Below, in pieces: positions 51,005 to 59,696 of a stretch of 64,000 nucleotides of DNA (position 1 is the first letter of the stretch; the number at the start of each line of letters is the position of its first letter). Position numbers and translations under genes: made by a program. This DNA is from Candidatus Caccoplasma merdavium (lineage in GTDB: Bacteria; Bacteroidota; Bacteroidia; Bacteroidales; UBA11471): positions 62,001 through 126,000 of the forward strand of contig DVLI01000017.1 in assembly GCA_018715595.1 (NCBI GenBank), written 5' to 3'. The notes under the pieces were generated by a model. That model did no database searches, was not told the DNA's origin, and was given only the letters and a program-made list of their open reading frames with translations.

Positions 51005-51373
51005 TTATTTCATAAAGACGAAATAGACGGCGAGAACGAGGCACACGGCGGCGGCGAGGTGATTCCATTGCAGCGACTCGTTGTGAAAGGCCAGGCTCGA
51101 AAAGACGGCAAAAACCGTGAGGGTGATAACCTCTTGTATCACTTTGAGTTGTACCAATGTGAAGGGGCCTCCGTTTTCCTGGAATCCGATGCGGTTGGCC
51201 GGTACTTGGAAGCAGTATTCCAACAGGGCGATGCCCCACGAGAGCAGTATCACACCGAAGAGCGGCCAGTTCGATATGAGTTTCATCTCTTGCAGTTTGA
51301 GGTGGCCATACCAGGCAAACGTCATGAATATGTTCGACACGACGAGCAGCAGTACAGAGTAAATTCCTTGCAT
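51005..51373 (-). CDS. DUF486 (DMT-superfamily-like) membrane protein
   Basis: 122 residues with four membrane helices (MQGIYSVLLLVVSNIFMTFAWYG, SNWPLFGVILLSWGIALLEYCF, VITLTVFAVFSSLAF, HLAAAVCLVLAVYFVFMK). Motifs FMTFAWYGHLK and EYCFQVPANRIG are characteristic of DUF486 proteins, small relatives of drug/metabolite transporters. Substrate unknown. It follows the ttcA-like gene after 28 nt and is likely co-transcribed. Confidence 0.85.
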   Translation of the reverse strand: MQGIYSVLLLVVSNIFMTFAWYGHLKLQEMKLISNWPLFGVILLSWGIALLEYCFQVPANRIGFQENGGPFTLVQLKVIQEVITLTVFAVFSSLAFHNESLQWNHLAAAVCLVLAVYFVFMK

Positions 51374-51401
51374 GGTTTAAGGGGTATTATAAAATGGGTA
51401 T

Positions 51402-52202
51402 TCAAAGATTTTCGGGAAAGAGGTCGGGGGCGTTTCCTGCCTCTTTGCGGGCGCGGTACGGTCGGGGCAGATACGCCTCTTGTATGTGGCTCATGCTGTT
51501 CCACAAGTGGCCGCGCAGTTGCGGGCTGATGGCTTGCAGTTGTTGCAGAATGCCGCGTATCTCGCGACGGTGGGAGGCGTGCTCGTAGGGGCAGTTTTTT
51601 TCTTGCCGGGGGTACCCTCCCGTGCGGCTCAGTTCCGAGAGGTCGTTTTCGGCGATGAGGCAGAGCGGGCGGATTATCGTCATGTCGAATTTCTCCATCT
51701 GCAAGCGGGGCGGCATGGTGGCGAAGGAGCCTTGGAAAGCCATGTTCATGAGCAGCGTCTCGAAGAGGTCGTCTTGGTGATGGCCGAGGGCGATTTTGGA
51801 GCACCCTCTTTCCCGGGCGATGTCGAAGAGCGCCTTGCGCCGGTACCACGAGCAGAGGAAGCAGGGGGCCTTGCGCCGGTCGCTCGACGGGTCGAAGGCG
51901 GTCTCCCGTTCGACATATTCGATGCCGAACCGTGCACAATGTTCGCGCAAAGCCGCCGTGTCGCTGTGGTAACCGATGTTGCTCATGCGTATGTGGGCGG
52001 CCGTGAGGGTGAACCGCGGGGCGAAGATGCGGGAGCGTCGTCCCAGCAGTTCGACCAGCGCCAGCGAGTCTTTCCCCCCCGAGAGGCCGATGAGCAGGTG
52101 GTCGCCCTCGTCGATGAGGCCGTAGTCTTCGATGGCCTTTTTTACGAGGCGGTCGAGGCGTTGTAGCAGTTGGTTTCGTTCGGTCGATGAGGGGAGGGAC
52201 AT
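51402..52202 (-). CDS. ttcA: TtcA-type tRNA 2-thiocytidine synthetase / ATP pyrophosphatase
   Basis: 266 residues from the ATG at 52202 (a -7 box lies just upstream within the longer frame). The PP-loop LIGLSGGKDSLALVELL is followed by the cysteine pair PCFLCSWYRRKALFDIA, then KIALGHHQDDLFETLLMNMAF and RPLCLIAENDL, the TtcA layout rather than TilS. TtcA uses an Fe-S cluster to thiolate cytidine 32 of tRNAs. Some Bacteroidetes relatives may act on other substrates. First gene of a probable operon with the DUF486 gene. Confidence 0.85.
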   Translation of the reverse strand: MSLPSSTERNQLLQRLDRLVKKAIEDYGLIDEGDHLLIGLSGGKDSLALVELLGRRSRIFAPRFTLTAAHIRMSNIGYHSDTAALREHCARFGIEYVERETAFDPSSDRRKAPCFLCSWYRRKALFDIARERGCSKIALGHHQDDLFETLLMNMAFQGSFATMPPRLQMEKFDMTIIRPLCLIAENDLSELSRTGGYPRQEKNCPYEHASHRREIRGILQQLQAISPQLRGHLWNSMSHIQEAYLPRPYRARKEAGNAPDLFPENL

Positions 52203-52222
52203 GGCTCTCGGTTTTGCGGCTG

Positions 52223-52230
52223 CAAAAGTA
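52223..52230 (-). promoter_or_regulatory. -7 box of the ttcA-like gene
   Basis: Minus-strand TACTTTTG fits TAnnTTTG, about 20 nt before the ATG at 52202; it decides the start. Confidence 0.5.
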
Positions 52231-52308
52231 CGCATTTTTTCATATCGTTGTCGGCTTGCCGACTCTTTTTTGTGCGGCGGCGATTGCTCTGCCACAGTAT
52301 CATGGCTC

Positions 52309-52351
52309 AAAAAAAACGGGGAGCGAACGTGCAAGCTCCGTTCGCTCCCCG
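52309..52351 (-). terminator. Terminator of the TonB receptor gene
   Basis: Perfect 13-bp stem CGGGGAGCGAACG (52317-52329) with 52339-52351 and a T-run on the minus strand. Confidence 0.85.
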
Positions 52352-52372
52352 GCGTGTGCCTTGCGCCGCGGT

Positions 52373-54370
52373 TCAATAGGTGACGACGATGCCTCCGCTG
52401 AACCACCCTTCGGGCATCTTCAAGCCGCCGAAGTCGCAATAACGGGTGGCGGTGATGTTGTTGCCGTCGAGGTAGACGCGCAGGTGGTGCCGCTGCCAGG
52501 AGAGGCGGGCGTCGAGCAGGGCATAGGTGTCGTATCCGACCCGTTGCCCGGCCGCGTCGATGTAGTTGCCGTTGCGGTCATAGAGTCCCCCCGTGAGGGT
52601 GAGGGTCATGTACCGCAGGAAATGCACGCTCACCGTGGCCATGGCTTTGTGACGCATGTAGTCGAGGGCATATTTCGAGATGTAGTCGCCACTCTGTTTG
52701 TCGGTGGTCATGTAGGCATAGGAGAGGGTGGCTTGTCGCAGGAATCCCCGCCCATAGTATCCGCCCGTCCATTCGACGCCTAAGGTGCGGAGGCGGGTCA
52801 GCTGCAACGATTCCCATTCGCTGTCGGCGCTCTTCTGCACCCAGTCGATGATGTCACGCCCGTCGCGGAAATATACCTCGGCCGAGGTTCTCCACCGCCC
52901 CCTTTCGTAGGAGCCGCGCACCCGGTATGTCGTTGCCCTTTCGGGTTTGAGGTAGGGGTTGCCGATATATCCGGTTGTCGTGTAGTAGAGGTCGGTAAAC
53001 GAAGGCAACCGCATCGATTGCACGGCGGCTACGCCGATGTGCAGGCCGTCGACGGGCCGGTATCCGCCCGAGAGGCTCCATACCGGGGTCGCTTCTCCGG
53101 GGGAGAACACGCAACCGGCCGACCCTTCGATGTCGAAACGCCTCCATTGTTTGACGTGTCGCACGCGCACATCTCCGCTGTTCTGCTTTTCCCCTTTGGT
53201 GTAGAGGACGTCGCTTTCCCCTTTGACCCTGCGGGGGTTGGCGAGGGGCTCGCCGAGTACCGAGCTCAAAAGATGGTCATAACGATAATCGGCATACAGC
53301 GATGTCTTTCCCCACAGCCACGAGTAGTCGGCCCGGAGAGCCAGCCCCAGACGGTCGGTATTGTGGTAATTGTAAGGTACGGTCGAGGGGGAACCCTTTA
53401 CCAGCTCGAAGCGGTCGAAGTTCTTGCGGTAGCTGATGCTCGACTCTATGAAGAAACGTCCAAAACTTTTTTGCCAACGGAGGGAGGATAGGAAGGTGCG
53501 GGTGGCCTCGTATTGGTCGGGATATTTCAGCGAATAGAATCCGTTGGCGCCGAAGTGCCGGGTCTGCCAGCCCGACTGGAAGTCGAAGTAGCCGGCCTGT
53601 CGGCTGTCGTATCCGGCCCGCACGAAGGCATTGTAGTTTTGGAAATCGGTGTTGTGGGTATATCCGTCCGAGGCCCGGTAGGACCCGGCGCCAAACAGGG
53701 TAAACCGCTCTTTTGTCACGGCTCCCGAGAGGTTGCCATAGGCATAGCCATACTGTCCGCCCGAGGCTTCGGCCCGCACATAGGTGGGGCGCAGCGGTTG
53801 GGTGCGGATATTCACGGCTCCGGCAAAAGCGCCGATGCCGGCCGTGCCGTCTTCGATGGCAATGTCCGATACGATGTCGAGGTCGATAGGCAGGGAGTGG
53901 CTTTGGTGTCCGGTGCGGGCGTCGGAAAAGTCGATGCCGTTGAGCAGGATGATGGTTTGGTCGAAAGAGCCTCCCCGTATGGAGATGTCGGCTTGTACGC
54001 CTTTGCTCCCCCTTTCCCGCAAATCGACAGAAGGGCAGAGCCGCAAGGCAGCCTCGATACTTTGCAGCGGAGCGACCGCCGCCTCGTTTCTGTCGAGAAC
54101 AGGTATGGGCAACACCGCCGTGCGGGTCGGGGGCAGGATATTCCCCGTCACCACCACTTCGCTGATGTCGAGTTCCTTTACCGAGTCGGTATCGAACTGC
54201 TGGGCGAATGTTTCGGTCGGTGTTGAGAGCAAGACGAGCGACATCGAGCAGGAGAGGACTCCGATGACGACCTCCTTGTGGAGGCTCGCAAAGGCGCCGA
54301 AGTTTTTTCGGCTCCATCTCCTCCACCGTTGCGGGCAGAGGGCGGGTCTTGATGCAGAATGTTTTTTCAT
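52373..54370 (-). CDS. TonB-dependent outer-membrane receptor (BtuB-like)
   Basis: 665 residues. A long N-terminal stretch with a hydrophobic segment (VVIGVLSCSMSLVLLSTPTETFAQ) ends as a signal peptide. The TonB box region is ISEVVVTGN; the plug has ADISIRGGSFDQTIILLNGIDFSDARTGHQS and GAFAGAVNIRT. The barrel closes with FSGGIVVTY. At this length it belongs to the BtuB/FepA class, not SusC. It imports an unknown ligand such as a cobalamin or siderophore. No transport genes or SusD partner are adjacent. The leader of about 65 nt holds a GC-rich hairpin but no recognisable cobalamin riboswitch. Confidence 0.92.
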   Translation of the reverse strand: MKKHSASRPALCPQRWRRWSRKNFGAFASLHKEVVIGVLSCSMSLVLLSTPTETFAQQFDTDSVKELDISEVVVTGNILPPTRTAVLPIPVLDRNEAAVAPLQSIEAALRLCPSVDLRERGSKGVQADISIRGGSFDQTIILLNGIDFSDARTGHQSHSLPIDLDIVSDIAIEDGTAGIGAFAGAVNIRTQPLRPTYVRAEASGGQYGYAYGNLSGAVTKERFTLFGAGSYRASDGYTHNTDFQNYNAFVRAGYDSRQAGYFDFQSGWQTRHFGANGFYSLKYPDQYEATRTFLSSLRWQKSFGRFFIESSISYRKNFDRFELVKGSPSTVPYNYHNTDRLGLALRADYSWLWGKTSLYADYRYDHLLSSVLGEPLANPRRVKGESDVLYTKGEKQNSGDVRVRHVKQWRRFDIEGSAGCVFSPGEATPVWSLSGGYRPVDGLHIGVAAVQSMRLPSFTDLYYTTTGYIGNPYLKPERATTYRVRGSYERGRWRTSAEVYFRDGRDIIDWVQKSADSEWESLQLTRLRTLGVEWTGGYYGRGFLRQATLSYAYMTTDKQSGDYISKYALDYMRHKAMATVSVHFLRYMTLTLTGGLYDRNGNYIDAAGQRVGYDTYALLDARLSWQRHHLRVYLDGNNITATRYCDFGGLKMPEGWFSGGIVVTY

Positions 54371-54392
54371 CTTGAAAATATGGATTGTTTAG

Positions 54393-54427
54393 GTTTGTTA
54401 CAGTCGGCCGGCGGGCTTGCTCCGCCC
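54393..54427 (-). other. GC-rich hairpin in the TonB receptor leader
   Basis: On the plus strand the arms are ACAGTCGGCCGG and CCCCGGCTGT around a short loop (about 54393-54427). It lies within the predicted transcribed leader of the receptor gene. Function unknown. Confidence 0.45.
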
Positions 54428-54442
54428 CGGCTGTTTCGGGCG

Positions 54443-54481
54443 CAAAAGTAGGACATATTCTCCGAAAAATCGTTATCTTTA
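54443..54481. promoter_or_regulatory. Back-to-back -7 boxes of the divergent receptor and PH-like genes
   Basis: Minus-strand TACTTTTG at 54450-54443 (receptor) and plus-strand TATCTTTA at 54474-54481 (PH-like gene). The two promoters overlap, so they may compete. Confidence 0.5.
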
Positions 54482-54510
54482 CTTCCCCAATGTGAAAACC
54501 TGTATCTGTC

Positions 54511-55014
54511 ATGTCTAAGCAAAATATTGTGACGCAGTCGTTTATGATGCCGGCCGGTCTTTATCTGCGCTTGCTGCTCGGCGCGTTCCTGCGCCGTAAC
54601 TGGGCCTGGGGCATTGTCATCATCTCGTTTTTTGTGGGATTGGGCTATTTTACCGTCAACGCCGTGTATGTGGCCGTGATTCTTTTCTTCGCTCTCATTC
54701 CGGCGGTGATATTCCATTTCTTTGTGACACGTCTCACCCGTCCCGACGAGCGGCGTGTCCTGCGGGAGCACACCGCCACTGTCGACGAGGGGGGAATCGT
54801 GTTTACCTATCCCGACGGCTTGTCGCTCTACTATCCGTGGGAATCGTTCTCGACCTGCACCTCCAAACGCCATTACTACCTGCTCTCGCTCGGCGACGAA
54901 GACCCGCCCTTCCTCTATCTTCCCAAGGGGGCTTTTCCCGATGAGGCCGCCTGCCTGGCCTTTGAGAAACTGGCGCTCTCCATAGAATCCGGCGACGAGA
55001 ATGGCGAGATTTAA
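54511..55014 (+). CDS. YcxB/PH-like membrane protein
   Basis: 167 residues. Two adjacent membrane helices (AWGIVIISFFVGLGYFTVNAVYVAVILFFALIPAVIFHFFV), then a cytoplasmic beta domain (TVDEGGIVFTYPDGLSLYYPWESFSTCTSKRHYYLLSLG, PPFLYLPKGAFPDEA). This layout resembles YcxB-like proteins whose C-terminal domain has a pleckstrin-homology-type fold. Function unknown. Followed after 44 nt by the TPR/PD40 gene. Confidence 0.7.
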   Translation: MSKQNIVTQSFMMPAGLYLRLLLGAFLRRNWAWGIVIISFFVGLGYFTVNAVYVAVILFFALIPAVIFHFFVTRLTRPDERRVLREHTATVDEGGIVFTYPDGLSLYYPWESFSTCTSKRHYYLLSLGDEDPPFLYLPKGAFPDEAACLAFEKLALSIESGDENGEI

Positions 55015-55025
55015 AAAAAAAAGAT

Positions 55026-55033
55026 TAACTTTG
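55026..55033 (+). promoter_or_regulatory. -7 box of the TPR/PD40 gene
   Basis: TAACTTTG fits TAnnTTTG, about 25 nt before the ATG at 55059. Confidence 0.45.
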
Positions 55034-55058
55034 TTCCTGAATGTAGCTCCTGTCTGCT

Positions 55059-56498
55059 ATGAAAAGAATCCTCCTTATCGCTTTCCCGTTGCTCTTCTTC
55101 TCGCTCTGTGTCGGTGCACAGACCCTCGAAGACGCCCGCAACATGTATCGGGCCGGCCTCTATGCCGAAGCCTTGCCGGTCTTTGAGAAAAACCTCAAAA
55201 AGAAGCCCAAGAACCCTTCTCTCAACCAGTGGTACGGTGTGTGCCTGTATGAGACGGGACGCAAGGCCGAAGCCGAGAAATATCTCAAAATTGCCGCCAA
55301 CGGGAAAATTCCCGAGTCGTATCGATATTTGGCCGGTCTCTGTTTTGAACAATACCGCTTTGTAGAGGCCGTAAATTATTTCACCCGTTATATCGGTTAC
55401 CTCAATGACCGCAAGGACGATGATGCCGACGGCACCGATTATGAGTTGTTGGCCACGCAGGCCGAGTTGGGCGCCCAGATGCTTGCCAAGGTGCAGTGTG
55501 TGCAGGTCTTCGACAGCATGGTGGTGAGCAGGGACGGTTTCTTTTCCCACTACAAACTTTCGTCCGAGGTAGGCTCTTTGCATGATTACGAAGCGTTGCT
55601 CGAAGATGAGAATGCCGAAGCAAGTCCGGTTTTCCAAACCCAGCGCCAAGACAAGATTCTCTATGCGGTTCCCGACGAGGAGGCCGGATATGAAATCGTT
55701 TCCCGCATTCGCCTGGGCGATGGAAGCTATGGCGAAGAAGAGTCGATTGATGACCTCAACACCTTGTATGACGATAGCTATCCTTTCTTGTTGAGCGATG
55801 GAGTCACCTTCTTTTATGCTTCGAACGAGGAAGACCGCACACTGGGAGGATACGATATTTTCATGTCCCGTTACAATATCAATACCGGAGAGTTCACCAT
55901 ACCCGAACAGTTGTCCATGCCTTTCAATTCGCCCTATGACGACTATATGATGGCTATCGATGAAGTGACTCGTGTCGGTTGGTTTGCCAGCAACCGGTAT
56001 CAGCCCGAAGACTCGGTCTGCATCTATCTTTTCCTCTATGAGACATCGCCCGAGTTTTATGCTCCCGAGGAAGAGGCTTCGCACCTTCGCGTGTTGGCCC
56101 GTCTCTCCTCGATAAGAGCGACGTGGAAGGAGGGGGCCGATTATGCTTCTGTGCGGGAGAGAATCGCCCGGATACAGCCACCCGAGAAGAAAGCACCCGT
56201 GAAAAATGCCATTGCCTTTGTTGTCACCGACGAGGTCGTCTACACCTCCCTGTCGCAGTTCCGCAGCAAACCGGCTCGTGACCTCTACATCAAGGCGCGG
56301 GAGTTGCGTCGGGTCATTGCCGCCAACGAGACCGAACTCCATCGCCTGCGCAAAGACTATGTCGACGGGAAGAACCTCCCCGAGACCGCAGCCCGCATAC
56401 AGGAGCTCGAAAAACTGTTGCTTACCCTGTATCCTCAACCCGAAGAGTATGAAAAGCAAAGCCGGGAGGCCGAGTTGTCGGTTTGGGATCAGAAGTGA
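55059..56498 (+). CDS. Exported TPR and PD40-propeller protein of unknown function
   Basis: 479 residues. Signal peptide MKRILLIAFPLLFFSLCVGAQ. Residues 23-120 are TPR helices (ARNMYRAGLYAEALPVFEKNLKKKP, SYRYLAGLCFEQYRFVEAVNYF). Residues about 185-320 carry PD40-type propeller strands (PFLLSDGVTFFYASNEEDRTLGGYDIFMSRYNINTGEF, DEVTRVGWFASNRY). The C-terminal 100 residues are a charged helix, possibly coiled coil. Bacteroidetes proteins with this TPR-PD40 plan often sit in the periplasm or in envelope complexes, for example next to OmpA-like peptidoglycan-binding domains, but no such domain is present here. Unassigned. Confidence 0.75.
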   Translation: MKRILLIAFPLLFFSLCVGAQTLEDARNMYRAGLYAEALPVFEKNLKKKPKNPSLNQWYGVCLYETGRKAEAEKYLKIAANGKIPESYRYLAGLCFEQYRFVEAVNYFTRYIGYLNDRKDDDADGTDYELLATQAELGAQMLAKVQCVQVFDSMVVSRDGFFSHYKLSSEVGSLHDYEALLEDENAEASPVFQTQRQDKILYAVPDEEAGYEIVSRIRLGDGSYGEEESIDDLNTLYDDSYPFLLSDGVTFFYASNEEDRTLGGYDIFMSRYNINTGEFTIPEQLSMPFNSPYDDYMMAIDEVTRVGWFASNRYQPEDSVCIYLFLYETSPEFYAPEEEASHLRVLARLSSIRATWKEGADYASVRERIARIQPPEKKAPVKNAIAFVVTDEVVYTSLSQFRSKPARDLYIKARELRRVIAANETELHRLRKDYVDGKNLPETAARIQELEKLLLTLYPQPEEYEKQSREAELSVWDQK

Positions 56499-56551
56499 CG
56501 ACTGAACCGGGATAATGCATACGGAACCTTATCATTCTAATATCGCGAAAT

Positions 56552-57529
56552 ATGGATTTATTTGTATTGCTCATCGTGGCACTTTGTATCGTGGCTTTGG
56601 CCGTGTTTTTCTACTTTGTGCCCTTCTTGTTGTGGATTTCGGCACTCGTTTCGGGGGTGCACATATCCTTGGTCCAACTCTTTCTCATGCGCATTCGCAA
56701 GGTGCCGCCCCAAATCATTGTGCGCGCCATGATCGAGGCTCACAAGGCCGGTCTCAAATCGATTACCCGTGACGAGTTGGAGGCTCACTATTTGGCCGGA
56801 GGCCGTGTAGAGCGTGTCGTGCATGCTTTGGTGTCGGCCGCCAAAGCCAACATCGACCTCGGTTTCCAGATGGCGACGGCCATCGACTTGGCGGGGCGTG
56901 ATGTGTTCGAGGCCGTGCAGATGTCGGTCAATCCCAAGGTCATCGATACCCCTCCCGTTGTGGCCGTGGCCAAAGATGGCATACAACTCATCGCCAAGGC
57001 CCGTGTGACGGTGCGGGCCAATATCCGACAACTGGTGGGCGGTGCCGGAGAAGATACCGTGCTGGCTCGTGTAGGTGAGGGCATAGTTTCGTCTATCGGT
57101 TCGTCCGAGTCGCACAAGTCGGTGCTTGAAAATCCCGATTCCATATCGAAACTCGTTCTCAAAAAAGGTCTCGATTCGGGAACCGCCTTTGAGATTCTCT
57201 CCATCGATATTGCCGATATCGACATAGGCAAGAACATCGGTGCCGGTTTGCAAATCGACCAGGCGCAGGCCGACAAGAACATTGCCCAGGCCAAGGCCGA
57301 AGAGCGCCGAGCCATGGCCATCGCCCTCGAACAGGAGATGAAAGCCAAAGCACAGGAGGCGCGCGCCAAGGTCATCGAAGCCGAAGCCGAAGTGCCGCGT
57401 GCCATGGCCGAAGCCTTCCGCTCCGGGAACTTGGGCATAATGGACTATTATCGCATGAAGAATATCGAGGCCGACACCTCGATGCGTGATGCCATAGCCA
57501 AACCGTCGTCCGGCGGTCCGGCCAAGTAA
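56552..57529 (+). CDS. floA: Flotillin-like protein FloA (SPFH family)
   Basis: 325 residues. An N-terminal membrane hairpin ([30 protein letters not shown]) is followed by the SPFH domain ([48 protein letters not shown]) and an Ala/Glu-rich helical flotillin repeat ([53 protein letters not shown]). It organises functional membrane microdomains in the inner membrane. The usual NfeD partner is not adjacent; the nearest upstream gene is the TPR/PD40 gene, 53 nt away. Confidence 0.95.
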   Translation: MDLFVLLIVALCIVALAVFFYFVPFLLWISALVSGVHISLVQLFLMRIRKVPPQIIVRAMIEAHKAGLKSITRDELEAHYLAGGRVERVVHALVSAAKANIDLGFQMATAIDLAGRDVFEAVQMSVNPKVIDTPPVVAVAKDGIQLIAKARVTVRANIRQLVGGAGEDTVLARVGEGIVSSIGSSESHKSVLENPDSISKLVLKKGLDSGTAFEILSIDIADIDIGKNIGAGLQIDQAQADKNIAQAKAEERRAMAIALEQEMKAKAQEARAKVIEAEAEVPRAMAEAFRSGNLGIMDYYRMKNIEADTSMRDAIAKPSSGGPAK

Positions 57530-57550
57530 GTTGCTGTTTCCTATCCGATA

Positions 57551-57587
57551 AAGCAGGCGGCCTTTGGGTCGCCTGCTTCTTTTTTTT
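57551..57587 (+). terminator. Terminator after floA
   Basis: Stem AAGCAGGCGGCC with GGTCGCCTGCTT (one G/T mismatch, 4-nt loop) and an eight-T run. Confidence 0.85.
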
Positions 57588-57723
57588 GTGCTTGTTCCCA
57601 TGCTGGTGGATATTTTGTTCGGGGGTGATTTTTTTGAGCGGGGAGAGGTTGAAAATCGTCTTTATTCGGTGGAATTTCTGTTTTTTCTGTTTTTCGTCGG
57701 TTACAACAAATCGACAGGAGTTG

Positions 57724-57731
57724 TAACTTTG
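57724..57731 (+). promoter_or_regulatory. -7 box of the CE12-CE8 operon
   Basis: TAACTTTG, with the ATG at 57762 about 31 nt downstream; it lies inside the longer open frame from 57564 and supports the later start. Confidence 0.5.
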
Positions 57732-57761
57732 GGTAATTCCATTTTAAAAAACAAATACACC

Positions 57762-59660
57762 ATGAAACGCACACACATGATTGTCTCGGCCTTTTGCGCC
57801 ATCTCCTTGTTGGCGGGTCCTTTATCGGCGAAGACCGTGCACACCATCGGCGATTCGACGATGGCCAACTACGACGAGTCGACTACCGACCAAAGAGGTT
57901 GGGCACAGATGTTCCAACAGTTTTTCGACGGGACCATAACGGTCAACAACCGGGGTAAAAGCGGATCGAGCAGCAAAAGTTTTTATGAAGAAAGCGCTTA
58001 TTGGGCTTCGGTAAAAAAACAGATTGTCGAGGGCGATTATGTCATCATACAGTTTGCCCACAACGATGAGAAAAATAATGGTATGGACGGCGACTCGGTG
58101 CGCGCCAAGACCGGCGATTTAACGGTCGATTACCGGGGAACGACGCCACAAGGTTCGTATAAGGAGTATCTGCGACGTTATGTAAACGAGACCCGGGCTT
58201 TGGGTGCCACGCCCATACTGGTATCGTCGATGTGCCGCAAATATTTCTCGGGCAACACCATACGCCGCAACGGCCGTCACGACCTCGGCGATTCCTTTTC
58301 CATATTGAACGACGATGGTACCATATCGACCGGGAATAAGATTCCCGAGAGCGACCATTCGATGGACTATCCCTATGCCATGAAAGAGGTGGCCGAAGAG
58401 ATGGACGTGCCCTATATCGACCTTACCACCAAGTCGGCCGAGTTGTTTGCCAGTTACGGGGAAGCCGCTTGTACCGAATTGCTTTTCAGGGAAAACGACG
58501 GGACCCACCCCATAGCCTTGGGAGCCACCCTCATGGCCCGCATCGTGGCGCAGGAGATGGCGGCACAAGGTATCCTGGCCGACCATATCCTGCAAAATGC
58601 CGATTTGCTGGTCAATCCGACCTCGGTGGATTTCGGGAAAGCCTATACCGGTCAACAGCTGGTGCGCGAAGTCTCCGTTTCGGGTTTCGATTTGACTCCG
58701 GCCGACGGGACGGTCACGGTTACGGCCTCGGAGGGTTTCGAGGTGTCGGCCGACAGGGACAATTACCAATCGTCGTTGTCGCTGAGCTATTCGGAGGGCA
58801 ACCTCGATTATACCCGCATCTATGTCCGCACAACGGTTTCAGGCGCCGGTGAAGTGTCGGGAATGTTGTCGTTCACCAATGGCAATCATACCAAAGACAT
58901 ACCCCTGTCATGCACGGGAATCGAACTCTCCGGGGGAGAAGAGGTCGTTTTGCGGTGGCCGCTCGACAAGGACGACTCCTATATCCTCACCGGGCCGGCA
59001 ATAGCCGTGCCGCAGAGTTGGAGCGAGATGACGGTGCAGCGATATGCTTCGCCCAATGCCAACACGGTTTGGCCCGACTGGTGCGAGTTTGTAAACGGCC
59101 AGCTTACCCAGCGCAACCTTATTGTCGGCGAGGTATGGCCGGCCGGTGAGATAGATGAGGTGTCGACCCGGTACATACAGTTCGGTATTACGGCTTCCGA
59201 GGGCACGGTCCTGCATATCGACTCGATCGGTCTCTATGTGTGCGGTGCCGGCGGTAGCGGCATGCGCTGCCGCATCTCATACTCGACACAACCCGACTTC
59301 GCCGATGCCACTTCGATAGCCGAGCTCACCTCGGCCATGACGGCCAACACGATGTATGCCATACAATACCAGCCCGTCGTGGAGTTGCAGGCCGGCGAGA
59401 CGTTGCTCCTCCGGGTTTATCCCTGGTACAGTTCACAGGCTACCGGCAAGACGATATGCCTGAGTCACGTCACTCTGCACGGTGTCGCCTCTTCGGCTTC
59501 GGCCATATCCGAGACGACTGTCCCGGGTGCGACTTTGGCGCGGACGCTCTATTATGACATTTGCGGAACCCTTTTGCCTGTCGTCCCTGAGCATGGCATC
59601 TATTTCAAGAAAGAGATTTATTCCGACGGGACAAACCTCGTGACCAAACTCATTCGATAA
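57762..59660 (+). CDS. SGNH rhamnogalacturonan acetylesterase (CE12-like) with accessory modules
   Basis: 632 residues from the ATG at 57762. Signal peptide to about residue 23. The SGNH domain spans 24-275: block I VHTIGDSTM (Ser32), block II NNRGKSG (Gly65), block III IIQFAHNDEK (Asn101), block V NDGTHPIALG (Asp246, His249). An Ig-like domain (283-387) follows, then a beta-sandwich (about 394-575, VVLRWPLDKDDSY, IQFGITASEGTVLHIDSIGLYVCG). The tail is the sorting-like end ...YSDGTNLVTKLIR. It should remove acetyl groups from rhamnogalacturonan or other pectic acetyl esters. First gene of an operon with the giant CE8 gene, 36 nt downstream. Confidence 0.9.
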   Translation: MKRTHMIVSAFCAISLLAGPLSAKTVHTIGDSTMANYDESTTDQRGWAQMFQQFFDGTITVNNRGKSGSSSKSFYEESAYWASVKKQIVEGDYVIIQFAHNDEKNNGMDGDSVRAKTGDLTVDYRGTTPQGSYKEYLRRYVNETRALGATPILVSSMCRKYFSGNTIRRNGRHDLGDSFSILNDDGTISTGNKIPESDHSMDYPYAMKEVAEEMDVPYIDLTTKSAELFASYGEAACTELLFRENDGTHPIALGATLMARIVAQEMAAQGILADHILQNADLLVNPTSVDFGKAYTGQQLVREVSVSGFDLTPADGTVTVTASEGFEVSADRDNYQSSLSLSYSEGNLDYTRIYVRTTVSGAGEVSGMLSFTNGNHTKDIPLSCTGIELSGGEEVVLRWPLDKDDSYILTGPAIAVPQSWSEMTVQRYASPNANTVWPDWCEFVNGQLTQRNLIVGEVWPAGEIDEVSTRYIQFGITASEGTVLHIDSIGLYVCGAGGSGMRCRISYSTQPDFADATSIAELTSAMTANTMYAIQYQPVVELQAGETLLLRVYPWYSSQATGKTICLSHVTLHGVASSASAISETTVPGATLARTLYYDICGTLLPVVPEHGIYFKKEIYSDGTNLVTKLIR

Positions 59661-59696
59661 CTCCATACAACAAATACACGCTTAAATTTTTACTCC

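Noticed and set aside
52203-52439. N-terminal extension of the ttcA-like protein
   Set aside because: Arginine- and histidine-rich translation of the TonB-receptor terminator region with the ttcA -7 box inside it.
54371-54470. Cobalamin riboswitch before the BtuB-like receptor
   Set aside because: The transcribed leader is only about 65 nt and no conserved B12-box text was seen.
57564-57761. N-terminal extension of the CE12 esterase
   Set aside because: It precedes and includes the -7 box, is not similar to a signal peptide, and a standard signal peptide begins at 57762.
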